From: Avena insularis
Taxonomy: Eukaryota > Streptophyta > Magnoliopsida > Poales > Poaceae
NCBI GenBank assembly: GCA_023614405.1
Contig: CM042693.1
Coordinates: 159,542,731 to 159,606,730, forward strand
DNA length: 64,000 bases
Direction of reading: 5' to 3'
Shown: one piece after another, positions 1-10,174 of the stretch
Layout of the letters: each line of letters opens with the position of its first letter
Position numbering within the stretch: position 1 is the stretch's first letter
Notes under the pieces: generated by a model
Told to the model about the DNA's origin: nothing
Database searches by the model: none
Seen by the model: the letters and a program-made list of their open reading frames with translations, nothing else
Position numbers and translations under genes: made by a program

Positions 1-1
1 G

Positions 2-1264
2 ACAAGAAACCGCGACAGGCGTGAGGCGTCGCAGGATGGTAACAACAAGAAGGCTAACCCACCGCCACCTCCGCCTCCGTCACCACCTAGCAGTCACCAT
101 GGCGGAGGAGGCCCGCGTCGTTCACACAGCCCATCCCCTGTTGACAAGAAAAAGAAGAACCAGGAGCCATACGATGCACGTTCGCGGATTGATAAGATCC
201 ACGAGGCCCGGGAAGGACCATACCTGGGACCACGTTTCTTTGGACCTACAATATGGTCCGCAACTTACCCCAAAGGTTTCCGGATTGACAAGACCATCAA
301 GCCCTATGACGACACCGCCAAGCCAGCCACATGGTTGCAGGATTACGACAACGCAGTGGAGATTGCCAGAGGTAACCCCAACGTTGCCGTCAAGTACCTC
401 CCTTTGATGTTGGCGGGCACGGCCCGTCAATGGATTGAAGACTTGCCGGAGAAATCCATCTGCAATTGGTTGCACATGCAAGAAGCGTTCACGAAGAACT
501 TTGAGGGTACGTACAAGCGTCCCTGCACTGTTGGCGATCTATAGCGGTGCGTGCAAGAGAAAGACGAGACATCTCGCGCCTACCTCTCCCGCTGGTTAGA
601 CATGAAGAATTCCTACGCAGGAGTGCACACTCAGACCGCCATGGCCGCCTTCATCGATGGGTTGGAAAGGGGTACATTGCTCCGACATAAGCTGAAGCGC
701 TTGCAGGACAATCACCAGCTTGACTTGAACCAGATGATTCAGTTGGCTAGTGAGTTCGCAGCTGCTGACAACGATGCTCGTGGATCCTTGCCGGCAACAA
801 CCGTTCCAACTCAGGCTCGGAGGAATAGCAGTACAAAGAGGTAAACCACCCCAGAAGAAAAGCAATCTCCCGACATGGTCGCCATGACTTTTGCAGGATG
901 AGGTGATGGCGGACAACGTGGGCAAGGACGGGGAGCTGGTCGTGGGCAGCAACGAGGAAGTGAAACTACCTCGGCGCCGCTCCACGTTCCCCAAACCTAC
1001 AAGGAGTACCGCGATATGCCGTGCTTCGTACACTCCGATGTCAACGGCAAGGCCACCCATACCAATCGACACTGCATGTTCGTCAACGACCTCAAGGAAG
1101 ACCCGGAGTCCGGCTACAAGCAAAGTCGGAGGAACAGACCGCGAGGAAAGGGCAAGGGGAAGAAGGAGGAGTCCAAGGATTCAAGTGACATGGATGAGGA
1201 TGTTGACCCCAAGCACGCCGCCAAGAGAGACGACAAGGGCAAGAACCCCTTCATGAAGAAGGCG
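2..1264 (+). pseudogene. gag: Element A gag (capsid/nucleocapsid) fragment with stops
   Basis: This would encode the structural Gag protein that packages retrotransposon RNA. The frame starts at base 2 and runs on from outside the window. A proline-rich stretch is followed by a retrotransposon Gag domain (about 300-760, with YLPLMLAGTARQWIEDLP). A zinc-binding motif of the form C-x2-H-x8-H-x4-C lies at about 1020-1080, and a lysine-rich tail follows. Stops in the same frame lie at 542-544 (TAG), 842-844 (TAA) and 899-901 (TGA). No frameshift is seen, so gag and pol share one frame across 3.2 kb. The stops make it a pseudogene. Confidence 0.88.
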
Positions 1265-2062
1265 CCAGTCTACCACACTTTCCTTGGCACCCCCACCGTC
1301 CGACAACAGAAGACCTCTATGAGGATCCTGATGGCTACTCTGCCCCCAGTCCCCCAGTACCTGCGCTGGTTGGAAGTTCCAATTACTTGGGACAGGACGG
1401 ACCACCCAGACCTTATCCCTACGGATAACCAATACGCCATGGTCATCAATCCCTTGATTGACGGCATGGAGTTCACCAATTGTATGGTGGATAGTGGAAG
1501 CAGCATCAACATCATGTACCTGGAGACACTGTAGAAGATGAACTTGATGGAGGCAAACCTAAGGCGAACCAACACCATCTTCCATGGCGTAGTTCCTGGT
1601 CAGGAGGCTCGGTCCCTTGGGTGCATTACACTTCAGGTTGACTTTGGCGATGTTAATAATTACCGCCAAGAGTGCATGACCTTTGAGGTGGTCCCCTTCA
1701 AGAGCGTGTACCACGTCATATTCGGCCGCGACATATTACACATGTTCATGGCCAAGCCATGCTTCGTCTACAACAAACTCAAGATACCCGGACCAAACGG
1801 TGTCATCACCGTATCCGGAAGATTTACCAGGGCAAGGGACTGCGAGATTAATGAAGCAGCCTTCGCGGAAGCTGTCCTCTACAACGAAGAATTCAAAGAG
1901 ATCCAGAGCAAGGTCGATGACTCAGAGATGCCCGCGTCGAAGAAGCAGATCTCCGACTCCGCTCCTGCATTCAAGGCCGCCATCGAGACCAAGCCGGTGG
2001 AACTTGTGGTAGGCGATGCCTCCAAGGTCACCACCATTGGGACGAACCTGGATCCCAAATAG
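1265..2062 (+). pseudogene. Element A retroviral-type aspartic protease
   Basis: The protease cuts the Gag-Pol polyprotein. The active-site motif is intact (MVDSGSSINIMY, about 1480-1520), and a typical flap and C-terminal part follow (FHGVVPGQE, IFGRDILHMF, KLKIPGPNGVITV). The frame is the same as gag. A TAG stop at 1532-1534 falls just after the active site, and another TAG at 2060-2062 separates this region from reverse transcriptase. At both places relatives in this window (elements B and C) continue without a stop, so the breaks look secondary. Confidence 0.88.
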
Positions 2063-3245
2063 GAAAGCATGCTCGTCGAGTTCCTCCGTGAGAACAGGGA
2101 CATCTTTGCCAGGCAACCTGCCGACATGAAAGGTGTACATAGGGAACTTGCCGAGCACAACTTAAACATTGATCCAAAATGCAAACCAGTGAAACAACCT
2201 CTACGACAATTTGGAGACGGGAAGAGACACGCCATTGGCAAAGAGATAGCTAGGTTACTTAAGGCTAGATTTATCCGAGAAGTCCTTCACACCCGATGGG
2301 TGGCCAATCCTGTACTTGTCCCCAAAAAGGGAACCAAAGAATTAAGAATGTGTGTTGATTACACCGGCTTTAACAAAGCATGTCCCAAAGATCCGTTTGC
2401 TTTGCCTCGAATTGACCAAGTCATTGACTCGAGGGCTCGCTCGGAACTTTTGTGTTTTATCCATGCATACTCAGGATACCACCGGATCAAGATGAGGAAG
2501 TCGGACCAATTGGCCACTTCATTCACTACCCCATACGACACGTTTTGCTATGTAACGACGCCCTCTGGGCTGAAAAATGAAGGTGCTACGTACCAGCGGA
2601 CAATGCAACGTTGCCTTCATGACCAAATTGGTCGGAACGTTCACGCCTATGTGGACGATATCGTGGTGATGTCTAAAAAGTCAAATGACTTAATCTCCGA
2701 CTTAAAATAAACCTTTGATAATCTTCGGAAATACAACATGATGCTTAACCCTAAGAAGTGCGTCTTCGGGGTTCCAGCCAGCAAATTGTTGGGATTCATC
2801 GTTTCCCAGCGTGGAATCGAGGTCAACCCAGAGAAAATCAAGGCCATCTTAAATAAAAACCATCTGACATGCCTAAAGGACATTCAACGACTAACCGGTT
2901 GTGTTGCAGCAGTTAGTCGGTTCGTCAGCCGACTTAGAGAGAAGGCTCTGCCGCTGTACAAGTTGCTGAAGAAGGCGGACAAATTTACATGGACGGACGA
3001 AGCAGATGCAGCATTGAAGCAGCTCAAGGAGATTCTTTCCTTAGTGCCCAACCTTGCAACGCCCGAGCCTAGAGAGCCCCTGTTAATCTACACGGCGGCA
3101 ACCAACCGGGTAATCAGCATCGTCGTCGTGGTAGAGCGGAAGGAACTAGGCTATGAGCACGGAGTTTAACGACCAGTTTACTATGTGAGCGAGGTCTTGA
3201 TGGAGTCCAAGCAGCGTTACCCGCAGTACCACTTCGCGACCCTTC
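2063..3245 (+). pseudogene. pol: Element A reverse transcriptase and start of RNase H, truncated
   Basis: Reverse transcriptase would copy the element RNA. The catalytic YVDD box is at about 2648-2665. Other motifs seen are LRMCVDYTGFNKACPKDPF and SGLKNEGATYQ. The first catalytic aspartate position reads HAYSG where element C has DAYSG, so one key residue is lost. The connection and early RNase H follow (FTWTDEADAALKQLK to VYYVSEVLMESKQRYPQY). Stops lie at 2708-2710 and 3167-3169. The match to gypsy pol ends at about 3245, where a deletion joins it to sequence of the converging accessory gene. Second RNase H and integrase are absent. Confidence 0.9.
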
Positions 3246-3289
3246 CCGTAACGTCGTTCCTACACAAGTTCAAGTCGGACTACGAAAAA

Positions 3290-5906
3290 GAAAGGAAAAA
3301 TAGACGCTTCCTCTTGATGATCTGTTCCTTCAAGAAGGCCGTTTTACCCTTTTCAGCTTCCAGATCCGCGCGCATATTCTGGTACTTGTCATTGGCCATG
3401 CCCCTCCGAGCATTCTTGTTCTGAGAAAGAAATAAGAATTAAATGTTGTTTTTTCTGCTTAGAGCATCTAGCCGGAAAATTTCCACCTAGATGCTCGGGG
3501 GCTACAGCGAGAGTTTTTAACTTAGCAATATGCTTAGCTTTTCTTTAAACATCTAGTCGGAACTAATTCAGTTTCGATTAGAAGATTGGGGGGATACAGT
3601 ATAAAGTTTTTAACTCGGATGTATGCTTAGCTTTTATTTAAGCATCTAGTAAGAACTAATTCAATTACAACTAGAGGCTTGAGGGCTACAGTATTGAAAT
3701 TTATAAACATTGCGTATGCTACTCTTAAAGCATCTAGTCGGAATAATTCATTCCACCTATATGCTTGGGGGCTACAGTGAGAGGTTTTTCTAGCTTAGTC
3801 ACTCTTAGAGCATCTAGACGCAAAGACCTATGGTTTTCCATCTACATACTCGGGGGATACAGTGGGATACTCATGTGAAATGCAAAAGTCAAACAAAACT
3901 TACAAGTGCAATGAGGTTGGTAGCACTCTCGGACAGCAGCTTGCCAAAGGATACGCTGTTTCCTTGCAAGATTTTTGCTTGTCGGAGGAGCTCCTCTACA
4001 CCGCACGTCGGAGATGTCGGCCCCGCACCATGAACCAGAGCAGTTCTATCCGGCATAAGTACCGTATATACTATCTTTGGATAGTCTATGGATTTCTTGG
4101 GTGCGGGGGCGCTGCCTGCGGCAGAAGTACCAGCTTCCACCACCGCCCTACCGCCACCGATGGCATCCTTAGCCGGAGCTTCAGCCATTGGGTGTGTGGT
4201 ACTCTCCTACGTCGTCTGCTCGCCGACGACAACAATCTCAATACAAGCACCTGAGTCCACTTCCATGGCGGAAGGACCAGATGCCTCCTTAGCTTGTGAG
4301 CTTGTCAGAGCGGAGGAGGGCTTGACGCTGGGAGTGAGAGGGGCGATGGCCGGAGATGCATCGCGATGCAGCATGTCCTTGATGGTTCTAGAAGCCCCCA
4401 ATGTTTTGGAGGTCTTCTTCAAGCTGGTTGTGGCTTTCTTCCTGAAACGTGCAAAACACATAAGTACAGGAACAAGACAGATAAATAGACAATGTCGGAG
4501 ATAAAAAAAACTTACACAAGAGGGGGTACTTTGGCAAAAGGGATCCCGGTAGTCTTTCTTTTCTCCGCCTCCAGGGCAGCGGTAGTCTTTTTGGAGGCTC
4601 CACCCTCCGTATTCTTCTCCTTGCCTCTGTCGGCATCATCAGAGGTGGATCTCTTCCGCTTTCGCGCCAATGGAGCATCATCGTCGGACACGACGGTGAC
4701 TTCCTTCATCTTTGGATCATAGATTTGAGGAGCCATGCTGTCCTCATCTATGTCGCTAAGCTGAAAGGTGAAGAACCATCATGTTAGATGAGATGAAAAT
4801 TGCTCGACGGAAGAACTGGAGTATATGTCTTACACGGAAAATAACCAGTTACCTTTGGGCACTTGCTGTCAACAAACATGTCGTAGGTGATGGTGAAGCC
4901 ACGCTTCTTGTCCTTCACCTTGACGATGTCCTTGAGGCGGAGCTTGACGGAGTCGCTAGAGAAATTGTCCACGGAGATGCGGAGGCTATCCCTTCTATCG
5001 CTGGTATACTCGTGCATCAGCTTCGCACGGTGTTACAGAGGTTGAATTCACCGGATGAACCAGCACATGGCTATGTCCAAGCCGGTCAAACCCGTCTCTA
5101 CAAACCATTCTATCCGCCTTATGGCGCGGGAAGCATCGATGTCAGAGGGAAGGGAGGCCTGGGATCTCCATGTCAAAGTTTCGGCAGCGACTCCATCGAC
5201 GAAGTCCGGGTACGTTACTTCTCGGCCGGCCAGAGGGATATCTGGGACGTAGAAGTAGGTACGCTGCCAGTTCTTGCAGGACTCGTGGCCGACGATGTCG
5301 GGGAACCGCCGGCCAGGACGGATCTTGAAGCTTATGGTGCCACAATTTGTTCGTCCTTGCTGGCTCCGGCTTCACGCTTGACGGTGAAGAAATACACGAA
5401 GAGATCTAGCCTAGTCTTAATCCCTAGGTAACCCTCACAGAGCGCTGCGTAATTGGTGAGCGCTAGGATACTATTGGGAGAAAGGTTTTGGGGCTGGACT
5501 CGGTAGTGGTTCAAGACAGAAAGGAAAAGTTAGAGATGGGCAGGGAGACGCCGCGTACCAATTGTGCTTTGAGGTACACATTTTCTCCGGCTTGGGGAGA
5601 AGGTGTGACCTCGCCGGCCAGCGCCGCCCACCAGGAGAGCCCCTCCATCGCGGGGAGATAGCCCTCGACGATTAGCTCCTTGATGTCGCGGTCCGTGATG
5701 TCTGAACCGCGGCAATCGCCCTTGTGGGAGTCGTTGTCCTCCTCTAGCAGCTCTAGCACGGTCAGATTATGGTCGCCGCCGGTGGTCTCGACCACCGCAG
5801 AGACAGGGATGACCAGGCCCTCTAGGGGCACGACGACAGAGCTCGTCGGCTTCGCCGTGGCTTCGCCAGACTCTGCCATCGAGGGAGTAGAGCTGCTGCT
5901 GGCCAT
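3290..5906 (-). pseudogene. Element A accessory gene, convergent to pol, PF04195-like, spliced and decayed
   Basis: Exon 1 (5906 to 4853) starts MASSSSTPSMAESGE and contains a region like the PF04195 'putative gypsy type transposon' family, including LSPNSILALTNYAALCEGYL and SCKNWQRTYFYV. It has frameshifts near 5520 and 5335 and stops near 5050. A GTAAC donor follows at 4852. Exon 2 (4760 to 4516) has a basic RKRKR motif fitting a nuclear signal. Exon 3 runs from 4441 to about 3889 with a stop at 4207. A coiled-coil-like exon (about 3422 to 3290, ADLEAEKGKTAFLKEQI) comes last and is cut by the deletion that also truncates pol. The C-terminal domain seen in elements B and C is gone. Function is unknown. 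Exon borders are inferred from splice consensus. Confidence 0.72.
3456..3865 (+). repeat. Five tandem hairpin units with polypurine-tract-like motif (element A)
   Basis: Five imperfect units start with (G/A)CATCTAG at about 3464, 3549, 3642, 3730 and 3810, giving periods of about 80-92 bp. The better units begin with a short inverted repeat (AGCATCTAG ... CTAGATGCT) followed by CTCGGGGGCTACAG or a variant and an AT-rich spacer with TTTTTAACTTAGC. The G-rich motif resembles the polypurine tract before the 3' LTR of the same element (CAGGGGGCTACTA, 6499-6510). The array lies in a putative intron of the accessory gene. Confidence 0.85.
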
Positions 5907-6044
5907 TATGCAAGTTTGGAGGTGACTGGCGAGATTGGGAGCTAGGGTTTTTCACGAGGTTGCGCGGAGATCTCGAGGAGGCGCTCGCTGGAGGAAGAAG
6001 ACAATGCGAAGAGAGAATGAGGTGAAAAGTAAAAATTCCACCGC

Positions 6045-6150
6045 GGTTACTATTTATGATCTCTAGTGTCAAGATTCGTGCAACTTGATCGGACGGTTGA
6101 CGCGTAGACGACGTGTGTGCAGACGTGCGCGGAAATTTCGCCACGTTCCA
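6045..6150 (-). promoter_or_regulatory. Putative promoter of element A accessory gene
   Basis: On the minus strand, ATAAATAG at 6050-6057 is a weak TATA-like site about 145 bp before the ATG at 5906. An ACGTGGCG motif lies at 6139-6146. The same eight bases occur upstream of the element B accessory gene. Inferred from position and motif only. Confidence 0.4.
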
Positions 6151-6497
6151 ACCGCCGGCGCCAACGGTTCGTATCGCTCGCGCGGGATAAGTGTACATGA
6201 TTGTGTTTTCTGCATGTGTGAGTTACGAGGTGTCGCTGACCTACGTCTACGTCGCCCTAGCTGACATAGGCAGATGAGCCATCACATCCGAAGATTCTGG
6301 CATGGACAGATCCAGTCTGACTACGGAAGAGTACGATGGATGATTCAGCAAAGTCTCCGACTTACGATTTGAAGACGGAGAAAACCTTGCAGGGTTCTTT
6401 GGGAGGACTACAAGATATTGCTTGAAGATTTGCCGACATCCATCTAGACCGAGCATTCCACGTGAAGAGGCAAGACGACGCAAGATCTCGGAGTTCT

Positions 6498-6511
6498 CAG
6501 GGGGCTACTAT
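6498..6511 (+). promoter_or_regulatory. Element A polypurine tract
   Basis: CAGGGGGCTACTAT directly precedes the TG that opens the 3' LTR. This is the position where plus-strand DNA synthesis is primed in LTR retrotransposons. Confidence 0.7.
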
Positions 6512-7046
6512 TGGGGATATGCTATATGGGTATCCTCATAGCATGTCTCCTATCCAGATAACCCGGGTGGCTCGCAGTTGGTAGCATGGCCCATGGCCTG
6601 CTGGGCGGCCCAAATAGATGGATCCAGAAGGGAGGCCCATGCCGGATAAAGGAAGGCTACGGTTGGAGTCACCGACATACGCGGAGCCTTGGAGTACAAG
6701 ACATACAAGACTAGTAATAGACGATGTAGGACTCTGTAACCTGTCCGGCTAGGACTTTTCCCTGTAACCCTAGGACCTGGCGACTATATAATTCGGGCCT
6801 ATGGGAGCCTTTAGGGCACGATAACTTAGACTTTCTAGTCACCTCGCACAGCGAACCAATCCCTGTAACTCGGCGTATTGCCCTTATAGTGATTTATAGC
6901 AAGAGTAGGATTCCGCCACCTTCATGGGATCTGAACCTGGGTAAGCTGTGTTACCTCGTACCCGTCAACCATCCTCCTTCCCCCACGTCTCTAAACACGC
7001 ACTGTGAGGACCCCTCCATGGCGTACTCGTCGGCAATACCACGACA
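6512..7046 (+). repeat. Element A 3' LTR (535 bp)
   Basis: The LTR begins TGGGGATATGC and ends CCACGACA, with a polypurine tract on its left and element F gag on its right. A TATA-like CTATATAA lies near 6784. No second copy is in the window, so the borders rest on the TG...CA ends, the tract and the resumption of F sequence at 7047. Confidence 0.8.
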
Positions 7047-7135
7047 GTGTTGCTGCATGGTGTTGGCTTGATGGCCCATCTGCGAAGTGTCGCAGCCTCC
7101 AGAGTTGTTGTTCCAACACGCGCCCCCATGGTGGT
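7047..7135 (-). pseudogene. gag: Element F gag remnant between elements A and E
   Basis: This 89-bp strip is minus-strand gag sequence of element F that continues the segment at 29169-29642 once element E is removed. It reads as a glycine, asparagine and histidine rich nucleocapsid-like stretch downstream of the zinc-binding motif. It is stranded between the A LTR (ends 7046) and the E LTR remnant (starts 7136). Confidence 0.7.
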
Positions 7136-7210
7136 TGATACCTTCGATCCGGATTATGGATGTAGTATAGTTCTTTTTCCCTAGTAGACCTAGCTTTATC
7201 GAATCCTTTG
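7136..7210 (-). repeat. Element E 3' LTR remnant (about 75 bp)
   Basis: These bases match the first 75 bp (plus-strand order) of the LTR at 27900, beginning TGATACCTTCGATC and sharing GGATGTAGTATAGTTC. Similarity stops at about 7210, where internal 3' sequence begins. Over a kilobase of LTR is therefore missing, presumably by deletion. Confidence 0.78.
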
Positions 7211-8566
7211 AAAAACTTCATCATAGATAGAGTAATGGCAAGCATATCATACGGGTTTCATGAATCCTTATAGCGCAACAAAATTATTGTAAGCATGGAT
7301 GATTCAAATGAGTAAACTTTACTCCATGTCATGTAATAAACTCATAAGCTTGCCTTTAAACAATAAAGTATAATCATGTAATATTGAGAGTGTGATAGTT
7401 CATCATGAAAAGCATATACACTAAAGTATCTCAATTCTCCCACATCAATAAAAGAAGACTTTTCAAGCACTACATTTCTGTTCATTGTCCTTCAAAAATT
7501 TTAGTTCTTAAGTAATTGAGAGCATGCTAAAAAATTTCATTAGTTTATCGGTCTATGCTGGACACTCGTGGCATCACTAAGGTTTTTGTTCCTTTTTCAT
7601 AATGATTACTCATATCAGCCAGAGGAGTGATTCCATCATGAACACAGCTACCCAGGAGTGCCAAGAATCTTACCCATTATAGCATTGCTGCTACATATGT
7701 TTAATCAACTCATAGCCGAAATCTAGGAGTTTCCTCCATGAGGATCGTTCGTAGGCTAGTAGAGTTGTTGGCATCCCATGAAGTTTGACACGCATAAAGC
7801 TATATCATTCTTATGATTCACCAATCAAACTTTGGCATGCTCACAAAAACCTCTAAACATTAATTCAATTGAACAAATATTTTCATAGAGAGCTATCAAG
7901 TCAATAATTATTTTCTGTGGTGTTAAGTGTCTCTAGGAATAAGATATCAAGACTAAACACTACAACACCCAAGCCTTAATTTGTAAGACTTTTTCATATT
8001 TCAATTGTTTAGCATATTTTTAGGCAAGACTTGGTTAACTACAAGAGCTAGAACAAAATGTACTCCAATAAATAACCACGCAACCAAAATTTTACTAAAA
8101 TATAGAGACTCACTGCACTGATATAATATCTTAACATGTACTACTAAATAGCATGGTTTTATCAAACTTCAAAAGTGGGGAGCCATAAGGCATACCTCTC
8201 ATATTTGGTTCCACTTCTCTTTTCCCTTTTGATTTGTTTCTTGTAAACTCGAAGTTGATCACTCTCCTGCAAATACATGAGAACCTCCAGGAAAAAACAA
8301 AACAAAGAAGGAAACTAAAGATAAATGGATAAATCTTTTATTTTGTTTTTGAGAAGGGGAATTAAAGAATAGAAAATTGGCAATAAAGCTCGGCTTGAAA
8401 ATCTCGAAATAAGTAAAATAAATAAATATAAAGTGTTGGGGAAACCAACACGAGTGGTTATAAACTCAAATAAAAGCATAACCTCGAAATAGAATAAAGC
8501 AAATGAATGCCAAATAAAAATAGATAGAAAACCTCCCCAAGCATAGGCTTTTGAAAGCCCGTCAAA
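7211..8566 (-). other. Element E 3' noncoding region
   Basis: AT-rich sequence between the ORF-1 stop codon (8567) and the truncated 3' LTR. I see no open frame of note, no clear polypurine tract and no tandem repeat. The tract was probably lost in the deletion that shortened the LTR. Confidence 0.6.
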
Positions 8567-8800
8567 TCATTGAGGTGGTGGGAAAAAGTTGTAACTCCAG
8601 TATGCAAATTGATTTAATAAGTTACTTGTTGTTTCTTGGAGGTTCAGGGTGAGATTATCAATCCCCTCCATAGTCCCTACAAGTTCTTGTAAGTCTTGAT
8701 ATGTAGTGAACCGGTTCGGTGGCTGATCCTCTTGATAAGGAACTTCTTGCTCCTCTTCTTGGTCCTCATCCTCATCCGGAATATCCTCCTCGTGTTGATG
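8567..8800 (-). pseudogene. ATHILA ORF-1-like gene, C-terminal part
   Basis: The minus strand is open from the solo LTR border to a TGA at 8567-8569. It encodes an acidic, glutamate-rich segment (EDIPDEDEDQEEEQEVPYQ) and then a polar tail ending NFFPPPQ. Leaving out the solo LTR and one copy of its target duplication brings this segment into the same frame as the upstream part at 10175-11052. It is therefore the tail of that gene and not a separate one. The acidic region suggests a disordered segment; its role is unknown. Confidence 0.72.
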
Positions 8801-10169
8801 TGATGGGCCACGCGGAGATAAAACAAAAAATTTCCTCTAACGTGGTGATCCCAAGATCCAGCTGAGGTAGAAGGCCACGAGGTTTACCACTAGACGCATA
8901 GTTGCGGATTACTGATGAAGCGCATCAGTTGATGCAATGCAGTCCTTTGTGATCCGATCGTCCTGGTGCTGATCGTACATCACCTGTGCTGGTATCCACA
9001 TGTGCAAGGAGGAGCACCGGCGGCGAACTCCTAGGTTCGGTACGACGGCAGGACTGTTGTGGAGCTAGGGTTTCCCACACATGGAATGACTTAACCGATC
9101 AACGATTAACCTTTCTGGGTTACGGTGCTCCACTATATATAGGGAGTGAACGTGGGCTCTGATCGTGCAGCCCATTCACTAAAGCCCATATAATATTAGT
9201 CACCGTGAGTCCAACTCACTAACTCAGTCCTAATCCGGCTTGGGTCCAACCCAACCAGATTTCCGGTTCAGATTCGATCCGAACTTGCTCCCGCTCTTAA
9301 GTGTGTGACCCCACAGGCTCTTGGCAACTTGGACACGATTAGAGTCCGACTCTAAATCGATCAGTCGGTAGCGGTTCCTAGCAGAACGTGCCGACTCCCA
9401 AGTACCAAAGAGTCATGACGACTTGCCTTTCCAATGTGACTTGCGTCCGAGTCCCTTTTGCCACACAATATACCTTGGTAGACTATAGGCGAATATATGT
9501 CATCCCTTAAATAGTCCAACTCTCTTCTCGATCCGAGATAAGTGATTCACCCGACCAACTCTTAGTCGATCGCCTCGGTTAACACTTAACCGAGTCGTGC
9601 ATGGCCATGCTTTCCAGATCATATTATCCGAGAGGTCCCAGAGAATATCTCTCCGAGTGGAGGGGCAAAATACCATCTTGGTTATTCACATCACGCAGCT
9701 TGATTCTGAATCGACCCGAACCCTGCCTTTATAACTGCCCAGTTACGGATCAGGGTTTGATAGAACCTAAGTCGGTGATCCTCAACTCGGATTATGCAAT
9801 AACCTCAAGTCTAAGGATTACATTGATTGAGATATACAAATGACAACTTGTTCGTTGTACCTCAATATGGGTCAATCTGACTCGCTAAACTCTTTAGCCG
9901 AATCTGAGTAAGTTGGAATAGCATATCCATGCCCATGACAAGTGGAACCAAGTCATCAAGCCAACTTTCACACTGGTCTAAGTTGTGTGTCCAGCACAAC
10001 CTCAATGACCAAGGACATTTAGTACAAACAACATGAATGCATAGTTCCACAACCGAATCACATATTCAATGATACACATCAGATGTTTATACAAGGACAA
10101 CTTTATATCTTTATGAATACAATGGGAAATATCATCATACATGATTGCCTCTAGGGCATATTCCCAACA
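8801..10169 (-). repeat. Copia-type solo LTR (1369 bp) with TGATG target duplications
   Basis: On the minus strand it opens TGTTGGGAATATGCCCTAGA, a start common to Copia-type LTRs of grasses, and closes GTGGCCCATCA. TGATG flanks it at 8796-8800 and 10170-10174. There is no primer site, internal region or second LTR, so it is a solo LTR left by recombination between two LTRs. A TATATATAG promoter motif is on the minus strand near 9133. Small open frames inside it have no family match. Confidence 0.85.
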
Positions 10170-10174
10170 TGATG

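Larger units (their letters stand above)
1..7046 (+). mobile_element. Element A: Tat-like Ty3/gypsy retrotransposon, 5' end outside window
   Basis: The gag-protease-reverse transcriptase order on the plus strand and the LTR at the right end define a gypsy element. The 5' LTR and the start of gag lie left of the window. After the reverse transcriptase the pol frame breaks off near 3245, so the rest of RNase H and all of integrase are missing. An accessory gene on the minus strand (3290-5906) follows, then the polypurine tract and the 3' LTR (6512-7046). The element sits in the gag of element F, whose sequence resumes at 7047. The target duplication cannot be checked because one end is absent; GTGTT at 7047-7051 is the expected right copy. 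Confidence 0.88.

Noticed and set aside
3456..3865. Possible CRISPR-like array
   Set aside because: Units are imperfect tandem repeats without unique spacers, and the genome is a plant.
4781..5431. Plus-strand open frame of 216 codons opposite the element A accessory gene
   Set aside because: It is the mirror of a coding exon with recognisable motifs on the minus strand; its own translation shows no family features.
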